Positions 16,766-25,915 are shown, counted from the first letter of the stretch. The stretch is DNA of 49,089 nucleotides from an uncultured Pelagibacteraceae bacterium (GCA_902524945.1 CABZFF010000007.1:1-49089); one strand, 5' to 3'. Notes: generated by a model not told the origin, from the letters alone. Translations and numbers: made by a program.

Positions 16766-18565
16766 GTGAATAATAAAAAGGAAAAAATAGAGGACTTTAA
16801 GGCCGCAATAAGTTCAACTGTAAGATCATTATCAAACTCTCAAAAAATTGAAGTATCTTTTGGTAATCAAAATTTCAAATCTGAGAATAATTTAATTAAA
16901 TTACCTAATTTAAATTATTCAAATGATGCGTTCAATCATGAAGAAATTAGAGCAATAGCCGATTCGAAATCTTTAAGGTTGAGGTTCTCAAATATTGACA
17001 TTTTAAAAAAATATGAACCTAGTGGCAATATATCTAAAAAACTTTATGATATTTCAGAAAAAATTAGATGTGAAAAAATTGGAACAAGTTATTTTAAAGG
17101 TATTAAAAATAATATTGAGAAGTTTTATCAAAAAAGAGTTTCTGGATTAGATCTTAAAAGTAGCGAAGATAAAATTATAGAATCTTTTGAAAATTATTTA
17201 AGAACAAAGTTTTTAAACTTTAAAAATGAGTCCGATATAGATAAAAAACTAAAATCTTATAAAAAAGATTTAAATGAAAAGTTAAAAAGTAAAATAAATG
17301 AATTGCAGGATTTAACTTTAGACCAAGAAAAATTTAATTCTCTTATTTCTCAACTTATTTCCAATTTAAGCTTAGACCAAACTATTGATGAAGATGAAAA
17401 AAAAGATGAAAAGAACGAAAATGATGAAAAAAGTTCTAAACCACAAAATCAGGAACAACAAACTACACAAAAAGATAATAAAAATGAGGAATTATCTATA
17501 GATAGTAATGTGCCAGATTTAGAGAATGAGGCACAAGAATCAGATAAAGCTGAAGAAGAGTTTGAATTAGAAGACAGCTCAAGACCGGATCTTAAAAAAA
17601 GAGGAGCTGCAAATTTTTCTGACTTTAAATATAAAACCTATACAGAAGAATTTGACGAGACAATCAAAGCGGAAGAGCTTGAAAGTACAGAAGAACTTGC
17701 AAGACTTAGAAAAAATTTAGATCAACAATTGCTACAACTCAAAAATTTTATATCTAAGCTTGCAAATAAATTACAAAGAAAATTGTTAGCAAAACAAAAT
17801 AGATCATGGAACTTCGATTTGGAAGAGGGATTGTTAGATACATCTAAATTAACAAGAGTTATTATGGACCCTCTCAACTCTTTATCTTTCAAAAAAGAAA
17901 AAGATATTGAATTTAAAGATACTTTAGTAACAATTTTAATAGATAACTCTGGATCTATGAGAGGGAAACCTATTTCAGTAGCTGCAATATGTGCTGATAT
18001 TCTTTCCAGAACTTTGGAAAGATGTATGGTCAAAGTAGAAATATTAGGCTTTACTACAAAACATTGGAAAGGTGGTTCCTCTAGAGAGAAATGGATGAAA
18101 AATGATAAACCAAATTTACCAGGAAGATTAAATGATTTAAGACATATAATTTATAAGTCAGCAGATACTCAATGGAGACAAGCAAAAAATAACATGGGTC
18201 TGATGCTTAAAGAAGGATTGCTAAAAGAAAATATCGATGGTGAAGCTTTAAAATGGGCTTTTAATAAAATGAATAAAAGAAAAGAAGATAGAAAAATTTT
18301 GATGGTAATTTCTGATGGAGCGCCTGTCGATGACTCTACTCTTTCAACCAATACTAGTGATTATTTAGAGTCAAACTTAAAGAAGACAGTAAAATGGATT
18401 GAAAGTAAATCAAATATTGAATTGTTAGCTATCGGCATAGGTCACGATGTTACAAGATACTATAATAGAGCTGTAAAAATTACAGATGTGCAAGATTTGG
18501 GCGACGTGATGATTAACCAACTGACTGATTTATTTGTAGAAAAAAATAGAAAAACTCTTCATTAA
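16766..18565 (+). CDS. cobT: CobT-like protein with C-terminal VWA domain
   Basis: This 599-residue partner of CobS begins at a GTG start 3 bases after the cobS stop. The N-terminal helical region is followed by a strongly acidic, low-complexity segment (about residues 205-275, rich in E, D, K, N and Q). A C-terminal von Willebrand A domain carries the MIDAS motif DNSGSMRG from D393 and a second DGAPVDD block near 519. This layout is the CobT form of the cobaltochelatase small subunits. The VWA domain normally contacts the chelatase large subunit, CobN, which is not seen here. It ends 3 bases from the convergent transporter gene. Confidence 0.9.
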   Translation: MNNKKEKIEDFKAAISSTVRSLSNSQKIEVSFGNQNFKSENNLIKLPNLNYSNDAFNHEEIRAIADSKSLRLRFSNIDILKKYEPSGNISKKLYDISEKIRCEKIGTSYFKGIKNNIEKFYQKRVSGLDLKSSEDKIIESFENYLRTKFLNFKNESDIDKKLKSYKKDLNEKLKSKINELQDLTLDQEKFNSLISQLISNLSLDQTIDEDEKKDEKNENDEKSSKPQNQEQQTTQKDNKNEELSIDSNVPDLENEAQESDKAEEEFELEDSSRPDLKKRGAANFSDFKYKTYTEEFDETIKAEELESTEELARLRKNLDQQLLQLKNFISKLANKLQRKLLAKQNRSWNFDLEEGLLDTSKLTRVIMDPLNSLSFKKEKDIEFKDTLVTILIDNSGSMRGKPISVAAICADILSRTLERCMVKVEILGFTTKHWKGGSSREKWMKNDKPNLPGRLNDLRHIIYKSADTQWRQAKNNMGLMLKEGLLKENIDGEALKWAFNKMNKRKEDRKILMVISDGAPVDDSTLSTNTSDYLESNLKKTVKWIESKSNIELLAIGIGHDVTRYYNRAVKITDVQDLGDVMINQLTDLFVEKNRKTLH

Positions 18566-18568
18566 AAA

Positions 18569-19138
18569 TTAAATTCTTGAAGTCGAATTATCTGTATATC
18601 TTTTAATTTTTCTCAATAAAAGTTTGAAAGGAATTAACATTAAAAAAGTGATTAATAATTTAATAGCTAGGTCTCCTAAAGCTAGAGTAATCCACGGAAT
18701 ACCTGTAGCGTAGAAGGCTATAGAGAAAAATAAAAAAGTATCTGTTATAGAACCAAATATAGATGAAGTAAGTGGTGCGATAAACCATCTTGTGTTTCTT
18801 AAACGGTCAAATATTTGTACATCTAAGTTTTGTGCAATAAAAAACGCTGTAGCGGATCCAACAGCTATTCTAATTGAAATAATATCTGAATAGTTTGTTG
18901 ATACGAGTAAAGTTAACAGAATTCCAATTGTGAAACCAACGTAAACTACTTTTTTTGCTACTAGTTTTCCATAAGCACGGTTAGCCAAATCAGTTATTAA
19001 AAATGTTATTGGATAAGTAAACGCTCCATAAGTAAGTATCTCATTAAGACCAAAATATTCTACAGGAAATTGAACTAAATAGTTTGAAATTACTACTATC
19101 ATTCCCATCAGAATTGATAGTTTATAATATAAGTTCAT
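18569..19138 (-). CDS. Queuosine precursor transporter (YhhQ/VUT family)
   Basis: This 189-residue membrane protein has about six hydrophobic helices. It carries family signatures including FPVEYFGLNEILTYGAFTYP, FLITDLANRAYG and an AQNLDVQIFDRLR segment near the middle. The YhhQ/QPT family (formerly DUF165) imports queuine precursors such as preQ0 or preQ1 for the tRNA modification queuosine. It begins one base after rpmB ends, so it probably shares the rpmB promoter. The family call is strong; the exact precursor imported is inferred. Confidence 0.9.
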   Translation of the reverse strand: MNLYYKLSILMGMIVVISNYLVQFPVEYFGLNEILTYGAFTYPITFLITDLANRAYGKLVAKKVVYVGFTIGILLTLLVSTNYSDIISIRIAVGSATAFFIAQNLDVQIFDRLRNTRWFIAPLTSSIFGSITDTFLFFSIAFYATGIPWITLALGDLAIKLLITFLMLIPFKLLLRKIKRYTDNSTSRI

Positions 19139-19139
19139 A

Positions 19140-19418
19140 TTAAGACTTTGCAGAGATAGACGCTTTAATTTTTTTTACTTTTTTTGACAAATTTGTTTTT
19201 TTTGCAGATATAAGAAATTTATCTAGGCCACCTTTAAAATCCACAGTCCTTAGTGCAGCGTTAGCAACATTTAATTTAATGTCTTTTTTAAGTATATCAC
19301 TTCTAAAAGTTACTTTTTTTAAATTAGGCAGAAATCTACGTTTAGTCTTATTTTTAGCATGACTTACGTTATGACCTTTTAAAGGTGATTTTCCTGTTAA
19401 TTCGCATCTTTTAGACAT
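19140..19418 (-). CDS. rpmB: 50S ribosomal protein L28
   Basis: This 92-residue basic ribosomal protein opens MSKRCELTGKSPLKGHNVSHAK and continues NKTKRRFLPNLKKVTF, both diagnostic of L28. The length fits the alphaproteobacterial form. An AGGAAG ribosome-binding site lies about 6 bases before the ATG, and a strong promoter candidate lies just upstream, overlapping the pyrD stop codon. The queuosine-precursor transporter follows with a one-base gap. Confidence 0.97.
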   Translation of the reverse strand: MSKRCELTGKSPLKGHNVSHAKNKTKRRFLPNLKKVTFRSDILKKDIKLNVANAALRTVDFKGGLDKFLISAKKTNLSKKVKKIKASISAKS

Positions 19419-19433
19419 AAATCTTCCTAACGT

Positions 19434-19462
19434 TATATAATTCTAGTAATTGAAAGGGTCAA
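19434..19462 (-). promoter_or_regulatory. Sigma-70-type promoter candidate for rpmB
   Basis: On the minus strand, TTGACC (19462-19457) is followed by exactly 17 bases and TATATA (19439-19434). This is a near-consensus pair. The -35 hexamer includes the TGA stop of pyrD. The predicted transcript would start close to 19427 and leave a leader under 15 bases before the rpmB ATG, with AGGAAG as ribosome-binding site. It would let the ribosomal protein gene be expressed independently of lysS-pyrD. Confidence 0.55.
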
Positions 19463-20505
19463 GCATTAATTCCGACTGCTTCTTTAACATTTTTGAAGTT
19501 TTCTTTTTTTAAAATTGAGATTAATTCCATTTTCATCTGCTTAACTACTCCTGGACCTTTATATACCATTCCAGTATACAATTGGACAACGTTTGCTCCA
19601 GCACTTATTTTTTCAAAGGCGGCTTGACCTGAGTCTACCCCGCCAACACCTATAATTTGTATTTTGCCTTTAGTTTCATTATAAAATTTCTTTATCAATT
19701 GTGTAGATAGATCTTTCAAAGGCAGGCCTGAAAGTCCTCCTTTCTCAGTTTTTTTTATATCACTTAATTCTTCTCTATTAGTATCAGATGTATTAGAAAC
19801 AATTAATCCATTTATTTTATATTTTTTTATAACTTCAATTATTATACTTATATTATTATTATTTATATCTGGAGAAAGCTTGACCGCTAGGGGTTTTACA
19901 ATATTTTGTTTTTTTTTAATCTTATCAATTCCTGCGAGTAGTTTCTCTAATTCTTTTTGTTCATGAAAATCTCTCAAGCCTTCGGTGTTTGGAGAAGATA
20001 TATTAATAGCTATGTATCCTGCGTTAGATGAAAGTCTAGACAGACATAAATAATAATCTTCCTCTTTATTTATGGTATCTTTATTCGGCCCAATATTTAT
20101 TCCCAAAAAACCATTAGGGGGATTATTGGAAATTCTTTTAGAAATTATTTCTGAACCATGATTATTAAAACCAAGTCTATTTATTAATGCTTGATCTTTC
20201 TCAAGTCTAAAAATTCTTGGCTTTGGATTACCGAGTTGTCTTTTAGGCGTGACCGTACCAACCTCTATAAAACCGTAACCTAGTTTAAAAAGTGAATTAT
20301 ACACTTCGGCACTTTTATCAAATCCTGCAGCAAGACCAATAGGATTAGGTATAGATTGATTAAATAAAGAGGTTTCAAGCAGTTCCTCATTCTCAACGCT
20401 AAATATGCTTTTAGGTAAGATATTAAATTTTAAAGACTTTATTGCCAAGTCATGGGCTATTTCTGGATCAAGTGAAAAAATGTAAGGTTTAAAAATTGAA
20501 AACAT
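19459..20505 (-). CDS. pyrD: Dihydroorotate dehydrogenase (quinone), class 2
   Basis: This 348-residue FMN enzyme oxidises dihydroorotate to orotate in pyrimidine synthesis and passes electrons to the quinone pool. Class 2 features are an N-terminal helical membrane-binding segment (about 1-40), LAAGFDKSAEVYN, GFIEVGTVTPKRQLGNPKPR, and the catalytic serine in NISSPNTEGLRD. The C-terminal FMN phosphate site has IGVGGVDSGQAAFEKISAGA. It begins on the last base of the lysS stop codon (TAATG). Confidence 0.96.
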   Translation of the reverse strand: MFSIFKPYIFSLDPEIAHDLAIKSLKFNILPKSIFSVENEELLETSLFNQSIPNPIGLAAGFDKSAEVYNSLFKLGYGFIEVGTVTPKRQLGNPKPRIFRLEKDQALINRLGFNNHGSEIISKRISNNPPNGFLGINIGPNKDTINKEEDYYLCLSRLSSNAGYIAINISSPNTEGLRDFHEQKELEKLLAGIDKIKKKQNIVKPLAVKLSPDINNNNISIIIEVIKKYKINGLIVSNTSDTNREELSDIKKTEKGGLSGLPLKDLSTQLIKKFYNETKGKIQIIGVGGVDSGQAAFEKISAGANVVQLYTGMVYKGPGVVKQMKMELISILKKENFKNVKEAVGINA

Positions 20506-22067
20506 TATTTTATTTTATCATCTATTAATTTAATTGTTTCTTTTAATCCAAAAAAGCTTATAAAAAAACCCATTCTAGGTCCGTTTTCCTCTCCGAAAAC
20601 AACTTCATAAATAAGCTTAAACCAATCTCTTAAATTTTTTTCATATCCATTCTCTTTTCCAATTGTATATACTTGTGTTTGAATTTCTTCAGGGCTAAGA
20701 GACTCATCAATTTTTTTTAGACTAGTCACTAAATTTTTTAAAGCTTTCTTCTCTGTTGTATTTGGTTTTTTAAATTTTTTTTTAGGTTCTACTTTATCTT
20801 TAAAATAATTTATTGCATATTCAGTTAGCCCATCTAATATTTTATATTCTTTAGGTTTAATTTCCGCATGAAACTTATTTATAAATTTCCATAAAATTTC
20901 TTTATTGTCTGCATTACTTGAACCAACTAAATTTAAAAGCATTGAAAATGGCATAACAATTTTTTCCTTTGGTGGGTTTCCATTATGTATATGCCAAACA
21001 GGATTCAATATTTGATCTTTTTTTTCTTGTGAAGGATATTTTTCAATACAAGACAGATATTCATCTACTGCTTTAGGGACTACCTCTGAATAAAGTTTTT
21101 TTGCTCTTTTAGGATTAGGATACATATATAAAGCTAAACTTTCAGGAGAAGCATATCTTAACCATTGTTCAATTGAAATTCCATTTCCTTTTGATTTAGA
21201 AATTTTTTCTCCTTTTTCATCCAGGAAAAGTTCATATGCAAATCCATTTGGAGGCTTTTTTCCTAAAACCCGACATATCTTATTAGATAATATTGCACTT
21301 TCAGTTAAATCTTTTCCGTACATTTCAAAATCTACATCAAAAGTAAACCAACGCATTGCCCAATCTACTTTCCATTGTAATTTGCAATTACCATCTAAAA
21401 TATTTGTTTCTATCTTTTTACCATTGTTATCAAAAACAATATTTCCTAGTTTCTTATCCATAGTAATTAATGGAACTTCAAGAACTTTACCTGTATTAGG
21501 ACAAACAGGTAGAAATGGACAATAAGTTTTACGTCTTTCCTCTCTTAACGTTGGCAAAATAATGTTCATTATTTCGTCATATTTTTCTAAAACTCTTACT
21601 AAAGAACTATTAAAAATTCCTTTTTTGTAATTTTCGGTTGAGCTTTTAAAAATAAATTTGAAATTAAATTTTTTTAAAAACTCTTTTAGCATCTCGTTAT
21701 TATGTTCTCCAAAGCTATTAAACTTTTTAAAAGGATCAGGTATTGAAGTAAGTGGTTTTCCCAAATTTTTTTTAAGTATTTCTATATTAGGAATATTTTC
21801 AGGTACTTTTCTGAGCCCATCCATATCATCAGAAAAGGTTATTAATTCATTATCTACATTTTGAATATGGTTTAGAGCATTAATCATCATCGAGGTTCTT
21901 GCTACCTCACCAAATGTACCTATATGAGGTAATCCACTTGGACCATAACCAGTTTGAAAAGTAATTTTTTTCTTTTTTTTTATAATTTCTTGTCTATCCT
22001 TTAAAAGCTTTCTTACCTCTACAAAAGGCCAAGAGGAAGTAGTCTGAATTAAGTTGTTATCTAGCAT
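20505..22067 (-). CDS. lysS: Lysyl-tRNA synthetase, class I
   Basis: This 520-residue enzyme charges tRNA-Lys. It is the class I (archaeal-type, LysK) form: the HIGH motif appears as HIGT at residues 48-51 and the KMSKS motif as KISKS at 288-292. Both fit class I LysRS rather than the OB-fold class II enzyme of E. coli. The C-terminal helical anticodon-binding domain ends in FISFFGLKETIKLID. Class I LysRS is common among alphaproteobacteria, including SAR11. It leads the lysS-pyrD transcript and diverges from trkH across about 93 bases. Confidence 0.95.
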   Translation of the reverse strand: MLDNNLIQTTSSWPFVEVRKLLKDRQEIIKKKKKITFQTGYGPSGLPHIGTFGEVARTSMMINALNHIQNVDNELITFSDDMDGLRKVPENIPNIEILKKNLGKPLTSIPDPFKKFNSFGEHNNEMLKEFLKKFNFKFIFKSSTENYKKGIFNSSLVRVLEKYDEIMNIILPTLREERRKTYCPFLPVCPNTGKVLEVPLITMDKKLGNIVFDNNGKKIETNILDGNCKLQWKVDWAMRWFTFDVDFEMYGKDLTESAILSNKICRVLGKKPPNGFAYELFLDEKGEKISKSKGNGISIEQWLRYASPESLALYMYPNPKRAKKLYSEVVPKAVDEYLSCIEKYPSQEKKDQILNPVWHIHNGNPPKEKIVMPFSMLLNLVGSSNADNKEILWKFINKFHAEIKPKEYKILDGLTEYAINYFKDKVEPKKKFKKPNTTEKKALKNLVTSLKKIDESLSPEEIQTQVYTIGKENGYEKNLRDWFKLIYEVVFGEENGPRMGFFISFFGLKETIKLIDDKIK

Positions 22068-22160
22068 AACTAAGGTTTATTAAATTTTATGCTCAAAATA
22101 CAGTTATAATTGTATGATATTAAGTTGAATTTTAAAACTATTTAAATAATCTCAATTTTA

Positions 22161-23609
22161 ATGACAACAAACAACACTGTCTTTTTTTTAATCGGTATAT
22201 TATTAATAGTTTTAGGTGCCTCGATGTTGGCGCCTTATACAATTCAAGTGATTTTTGATGAAGGAAGTCACAGTTTTATATCCGCTTCGTTTGTGACAAT
22301 TTTTATAGGAGTGTTATTCATTTTAGCAAATCTTGAAAAAGAATTTAAATTGAATTTGAGACAGACATTTTTATTTAGTTCTTTAGCTTGGTTTATGGTC
22401 GCAATTTTTGGCAGTTTACCTTTCGTGCTTTCAAGCGAAAATTTTAGTTTTAGTGAGGCTTTTTTTGAGAGTATGTCTGGAATAACTACAACCGGAGCTA
22501 CAATTATATCTGATTTAGATAGTAGCCCCAAAAGTATTTTGCTCTGGAGAGCAATAATGCAATGGTTAGGTGGAATAGGAATAGTAGTTATGGCTATAAC
22601 AATTTTGCCTTTATTAAAAGTTGGAGGGATGCAGTTGTTTAAAATGGAAGGTCCTGACAGTACTGAAAAAATTCTTCCGAGAACTATTGAGGTAGCTACT
22701 ATAATTATATCAACTTATATAATTCTCACTTTCCTTTGTGGTTTTTTCTACTGGATTTTTGGAATGACTATTTTTGATAGTGTAAGTCATGCAATGACTA
22801 CTATCGCGACGGGTGGTTTTTCAACTCATAATGATTCAATCGGTTTTTTCAAAAGCTCAAATATTGAAATAGTTGCCAGTATTTTTATAATTTTAGGAAG
22901 CATTCCTTTTATTTCTTACTTAAGATTTGCTCAAGGAAATAGAAAAATTTTTTTCCAAGATGTCCAGATTCAAGGTTTAATTTATTTACTAGCTATTTCT
23001 ATAATTATAATGTTTTTTTATTTATTATTTATTCAATATGAGGGTGGCCTTTTAGATAAAATAAGAATTGCTTCCTTTAATGTAATATCAATTTTATCTG
23101 GGACAGGATACGTGACTGACGATTTTAGTTTATGGGGAAAATTTTCTTTAATTTTTTTCTTACTATTGATGTTTATTGGAGGTTGTGCAGGATCGACTGC
23201 ATGTGGAATAAAAATTTTTAGATTACAAATGTTGCTTATATTTTTAAAAAATCAAATCAAAAAACTTATCTCCCCTAATAGTATAATAATTATAAAATAT
23301 AATAATCAAAAAATTTCTGATAGTTTCATAAATTCTGTAATAATTTTTATTTTCACATTCTTGTTTATTTTTTTAATAATCGCGATGCTATTATCTGTTA
23401 GCGGTTTAGATTTTATAACTTCTATTTCAGGTGCAGCTAGCTCAATTTCAAATGTGGGTCCTGGCTTAGGAGATATGATAGGACCTAATGGAAACTATAA
23501 AGAAATTCCGGATTTATCAAAATGGATTTTATCTTTCGGAATGTTGCTTGGAAGATTAGAGCTTTTCGCTGTATTAGTTTTATTCTTTCCATCTTTTTGG
23601 AGAAATTAA
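22161..23609 (+). CDS. trkH: TrkH-family potassium uptake protein
   Basis: This 482-residue polytopic membrane protein is the channel-like subunit of Trk/Ktr potassium uptake. The four selectivity-filter segments are recognisable: MSGITTTGAT, ATGGFSTHN, SGTGYVTDD and a final SNVGPG. Each follows a pore helix in an M1-P-M2 repeat. A cytoplasmic TrkA partner is not in this window. A TATAAT at 22105-22110 lies in the gap to lysS and could be its -10 element. The AmpG-like gene starts 2 bases after its stop. Confidence 0.93.
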   Translation: MTTNNTVFFLIGILLIVLGASMLAPYTIQVIFDEGSHSFISASFVTIFIGVLFILANLEKEFKLNLRQTFLFSSLAWFMVAIFGSLPFVLSSENFSFSEAFFESMSGITTTGATIISDLDSSPKSILLWRAIMQWLGGIGIVVMAITILPLLKVGGMQLFKMEGPDSTEKILPRTIEVATIIISTYIILTFLCGFFYWIFGMTIFDSVSHAMTTIATGGFSTHNDSIGFFKSSNIEIVASIFIILGSIPFISYLRFAQGNRKIFFQDVQIQGLIYLLAISIIIMFFYLLFIQYEGGLLDKIRIASFNVISILSGTGYVTDDFSLWGKFSLIFFLLLMFIGGCAGSTACGIKIFRLQMLLIFLKNQIKKLISPNSIIIIKYNNQKISDSFINSVIIFIFTFLFIFLIIAMLLSVSGLDFITSISGAASSISNVGPGLGDMIGPNGNYKEIPDLSKWILSFGMLLGRLELFAVLVLFFPSFWRN

Positions 23610-23611
23610 AA

Positions 23612-24985
23612 ATGGAAATTCACAGAAAACAATCTTTGTCAGAAACTTTTAAAGTCTACTACGACAAAAGAATGATAAAAATACTTTTACTAGGAGCGAT
23701 AAGTGGTTTTCCATGGGTCATAATAGGAAGTAGTTTGAGTCTTTGGCTAAAAGAAGATGGCTTAAGTAGAAGCACAATTGGTTGGGCAGGTTTAATTTTT
23801 GCAGTTTACGCTTTTAATTATCTTTGGGCTCCAATAATTGACAGAATAAAAATTCCATGGTTGACAAAAAAAGTAGGGCATAGACGTGGTTGGATAATAT
23901 CCATGCAATCTATAATTTTAATAAGTTTGGTAAGTTGGAGCCTAATTAATCCAACAACAAATTTAGCCTTAGTAATAAGCGTTGGTCTTGTAATTGCAAT
24001 AGCCTCCGCAACCCAAGACATTACTGTTGATGCCTTAAGAATTGAACAGATTGGAGAAAACGAGGGGAAGTCTATGCAAGCCGGTGCAGCAATTGCAGTC
24101 GTTGGTTGGTGGACTGGATATAAATTAGGTGGTGTTGTGGCATTGAACGCAGCAGAATTTTTTCAACAAGCAGGTTTTGAAAACTACTGGCAAATTACAT
24201 TTTTAGTTTTAGGTATAGTAATCATTTTTTGTAATATTGGACTTTTATTTGTGAATGAACCACATCTAGTCGATAGAACCGAGAACCAAAGACAAACTGA
24301 CAAAATGATTGAAAATAAATTAGGTTCTTCAAATATCGTAGCAAAAATTGTAGTATGGTTGACTGGTACAGTAATTGGTCCTGTAATAAGTTTTTTTAAA
24401 AAAAATGGCTTTAACATTGCATTAGCAATTCTAGGTTTTGTTTTTCTTTTTAAAATTGGCGAAGCTTTTTTAGGACGTATGTCTGTTATATTTTATAAAG
24501 AAATAGGATTCACAAAATCAGATATCGCCTTATATTCTAAAGGTCTTGGTTGGATTACCACTGTAATATTTACTTTACTCGGAGGATTATTTGCAATCCG
24601 ATCTGGTGTTATAAAAGCAATGTTCGTATCTGGAATACTAATGGCTTCGACAAATCTGTTGTTTTCTTTGCTTGCCTGGTCAGGGAAGTCTGATTTTTTA
24701 TTTGCTATAGCAGTCATATTTGATGATATGGCAGCAGCTTTTGCAACAGTAGCTTTTGTTGCATTTATTTCTATGCTTGTGGACAGAACTTACACTGCAA
24801 CTCAATATGCGCTACTTGCTTCTATTGGAACAGCAGGAAGAACTACTCTCGCGGCATCTTCGGGTGCTCTGGTCGATTGGTTAGATGGAGATTGGGGAAT
24901 ATTTTTTATTATTACAGCATTGATGGTTATACCGTCCTTAATATTTCTTTACATAATTAAAGACAAACTTAAACTTAATGACTAA
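23612..24985 (+). CDS. AmpG-like MFS permease (muropeptide importer family)
   Basis: The protein is 457 residues from the ATG at 23612. The open frame extends 30 codons further upstream but only inside trkH, so the shorter start (MEIHRKQSLSETF) is chosen. It is a 12-helix major facilitator with the AmpG/PAT-family blocks WAPIIDRIK, ASATQDITVDALRIE and AVVGWWTGYKLGG. AmpG brings anhydromuropeptides from the periplasm into the cytoplasm for recycling. It begins 2 bases after trkH and overlaps the NlpC/P60 gene by 8 bases, which supports a peptidoglycan-recycling role. Confidence 0.87.
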   Translation: MEIHRKQSLSETFKVYYDKRMIKILLLGAISGFPWVIIGSSLSLWLKEDGLSRSTIGWAGLIFAVYAFNYLWAPIIDRIKIPWLTKKVGHRRGWIISMQSIILISLVSWSLINPTTNLALVISVGLVIAIASATQDITVDALRIEQIGENEGKSMQAGAAIAVVGWWTGYKLGGVVALNAAEFFQQAGFENYWQITFLVLGIVIIFCNIGLLFVNEPHLVDRTENQRQTDKMIENKLGSSNIVAKIVVWLTGTVIGPVISFFKKNGFNIALAILGFVFLFKIGEAFLGRMSVIFYKEIGFTKSDIALYSKGLGWITTVIFTLLGGLFAIRSGVIKAMFVSGILMASTNLLFSLLAWSGKSDFLFAIAVIFDDMAAAFATVAFVAFISMLVDRTYTATQYALLASIGTAGRTTLAASSGALVDWLDGDWGIFFIITALMVIPSLIFLYIIKDKLKLND

Positions 24986-25718
24986 GTATTTTACAAATAA
25001 TTACACGCTTATTAATCTACACAAAAAACCATTGATTAATTCTGAAATTGTTACACAAATGATTTATGGGGATAGTTTTTCAATATCAAAAAGAAGTAAA
25101 GGGTGGTTAAAAATCAAAATTAAAGAAGACGGTTACAATGGTTTTATCAAAAATAGGAAATTTTCAAAGTTTTTAAAACCTACTCATAAAGTAAATGTAC
25201 TAAAGTCAAAAATTTTTAAGCGTCCCAATAGAATTGAAAAAATAAATGAAATTTCATTTGGTTCAAAAATTAAAGTTGAAGAAAATAAAAAAAACTTTTT
25301 AAAATTTTCAAAAGGATGGATAAGTAAAAATGATGTAAAACCTATTTCTTTTAAAGAAAAAAACCCTTTTAAAAAAATATTCATTTTTAAAAATATAAAA
25401 TATAAATGGGGCGGAAAATCTTTTAAAGGAATAGATTGCTCAGCGTTAATACAAATATTTTTAAATTTTAACAACAAATTTTGCCCGAGAGATGCTAAGG
25501 ATCAGGTCAGATTCTTTAAAAAAAATATTAAACTAAAAAAGATAAAGAAAAATGATATTATTTATTGGAAAGGTCATGTGGCTCTAGCCCTTTCAAATAA
25601 AAAACTTATACATGCTTATGGCCCAATGAAGAAAACGGTTGTTATGGGAATTAATCAAACAATTAAGAGGATTGAAAAGACTGCTAAATTAAAAGTAATA
25701 GGAATTAAAAGACTATAA
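24978..25718 (+). CDS. Cytoplasmic-type NlpC/P60 peptidase with SH3b domains
   Basis: This 246-residue protein has two SH3b-like segments (about 5-65 and 70-125) and a C-terminal NlpC/P60 cysteine peptidase domain. The catalytic residues appear to be C154 in GIDCSAL, H200 in WKGHVALA and H212 in LIHAYGP. There is no signal peptide, so it should act in the cytoplasm, like the YkfC type of gamma-D-glutamyl-diamino-acid peptidases. It overlaps the AmpG-like gene by 8 bases. The pair would import and trim cell-wall peptides (inference from context). The hairpin at 25727 follows its stop by 8 bases. Confidence 0.87.
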   Translation: MTKYFTNNYTLINLHKKPLINSEIVTQMIYGDSFSISKRSKGWLKIKIKEDGYNGFIKNRKFSKFLKPTHKVNVLKSKIFKRPNRIEKINEISFGSKIKVEENKKNFLKFSKGWISKNDVKPISFKEKNPFKKIFIFKNIKYKWGGKSFKGIDCSALIQIFLNFNNKFCPRDAKDQVRFFKKNIKLKKIKKNDIIYWKGHVALALSNKKLIHAYGPMKKTVVMGINQTIKRIEKTAKLKVIGIKRL

Positions 25719-25726
25719 AGAGTAAA

Positions 25727-25752
25727 GGCAGCTTCAGTCTCCCTCCGCTGCC
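25727..25752. terminator. GC-rich hairpin between convergent NlpC/P60 gene and tRNA-Ser; terminator or small-RNA candidate
   Basis: The arms GGCAGC (25727-25732) and GCTGCC (25747-25752) form a perfect 6-base-pair stem around a 14-base loop. In this AT-rich sequence such a GC stem stands out. On the minus strand it is followed by TTTACTCTTT, so it may end the transcript that runs through tRNA-Ser. On the plus strand it lies 8 bases after the NlpC/P60 stop, and its loop contains CTCCCTCC, complementary to Shine-Dalgarno sequences. Confidence 0.5.
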
Positions 25753-25825
25753 CTTAAAATTAGTTTAATTGATTCGAGCGTAAATCTTAAGACTCTTAAT
25801 AGTTGTATGTGGATAAAGTATTAGA

Positions 25826-25915
25826 TGGCGGAGAGAGAGGGATTCGAACCCTCGAAACGGTTTCCCGTTTACACGCTTTCCAAGCGTGCGCCTTCAACCA
25901 CTCGGCCACCTCTCC
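25826..25915 (-). tRNA. tRNA-Ser (anticodon GGA)
   Basis: The 90-base gene reads GGAGAGGTGGCCGAGTGG from its 5' end and includes an encoded CCA. The acceptor GGAGAGG pairs with TCTCTCC, the anticodon stem CACGC/GCGTG encloses TTGGAAA, and a class II variable arm of the AACGGGAAACCGTT type is present. The T arm is GAGGG-TTCGAAT-CCCTC. The GGA anticodon reads UCC and UCU. It begins 17 bases after the methyltransferase gene ends on the same strand, so it may be cut from the long upstream transcript. Confidence 0.97.

Noticed and set aside
23522-23611. Extra 30 codons upstream of the AmpG-like gene
   Set aside because: They lie inside the end of trkH in another frame; the ATG at 23612, two bases after the trkH stop, gives a normal AmpG N-terminus.
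25753-25825. Possible extra structured RNA (SRP RNA or tmRNA piece) between the hairpin and tRNA-Ser
   Set aside because: I looked for the SRP apical-loop motif and the tmRNA acceptor or tag features on both strands and found none.
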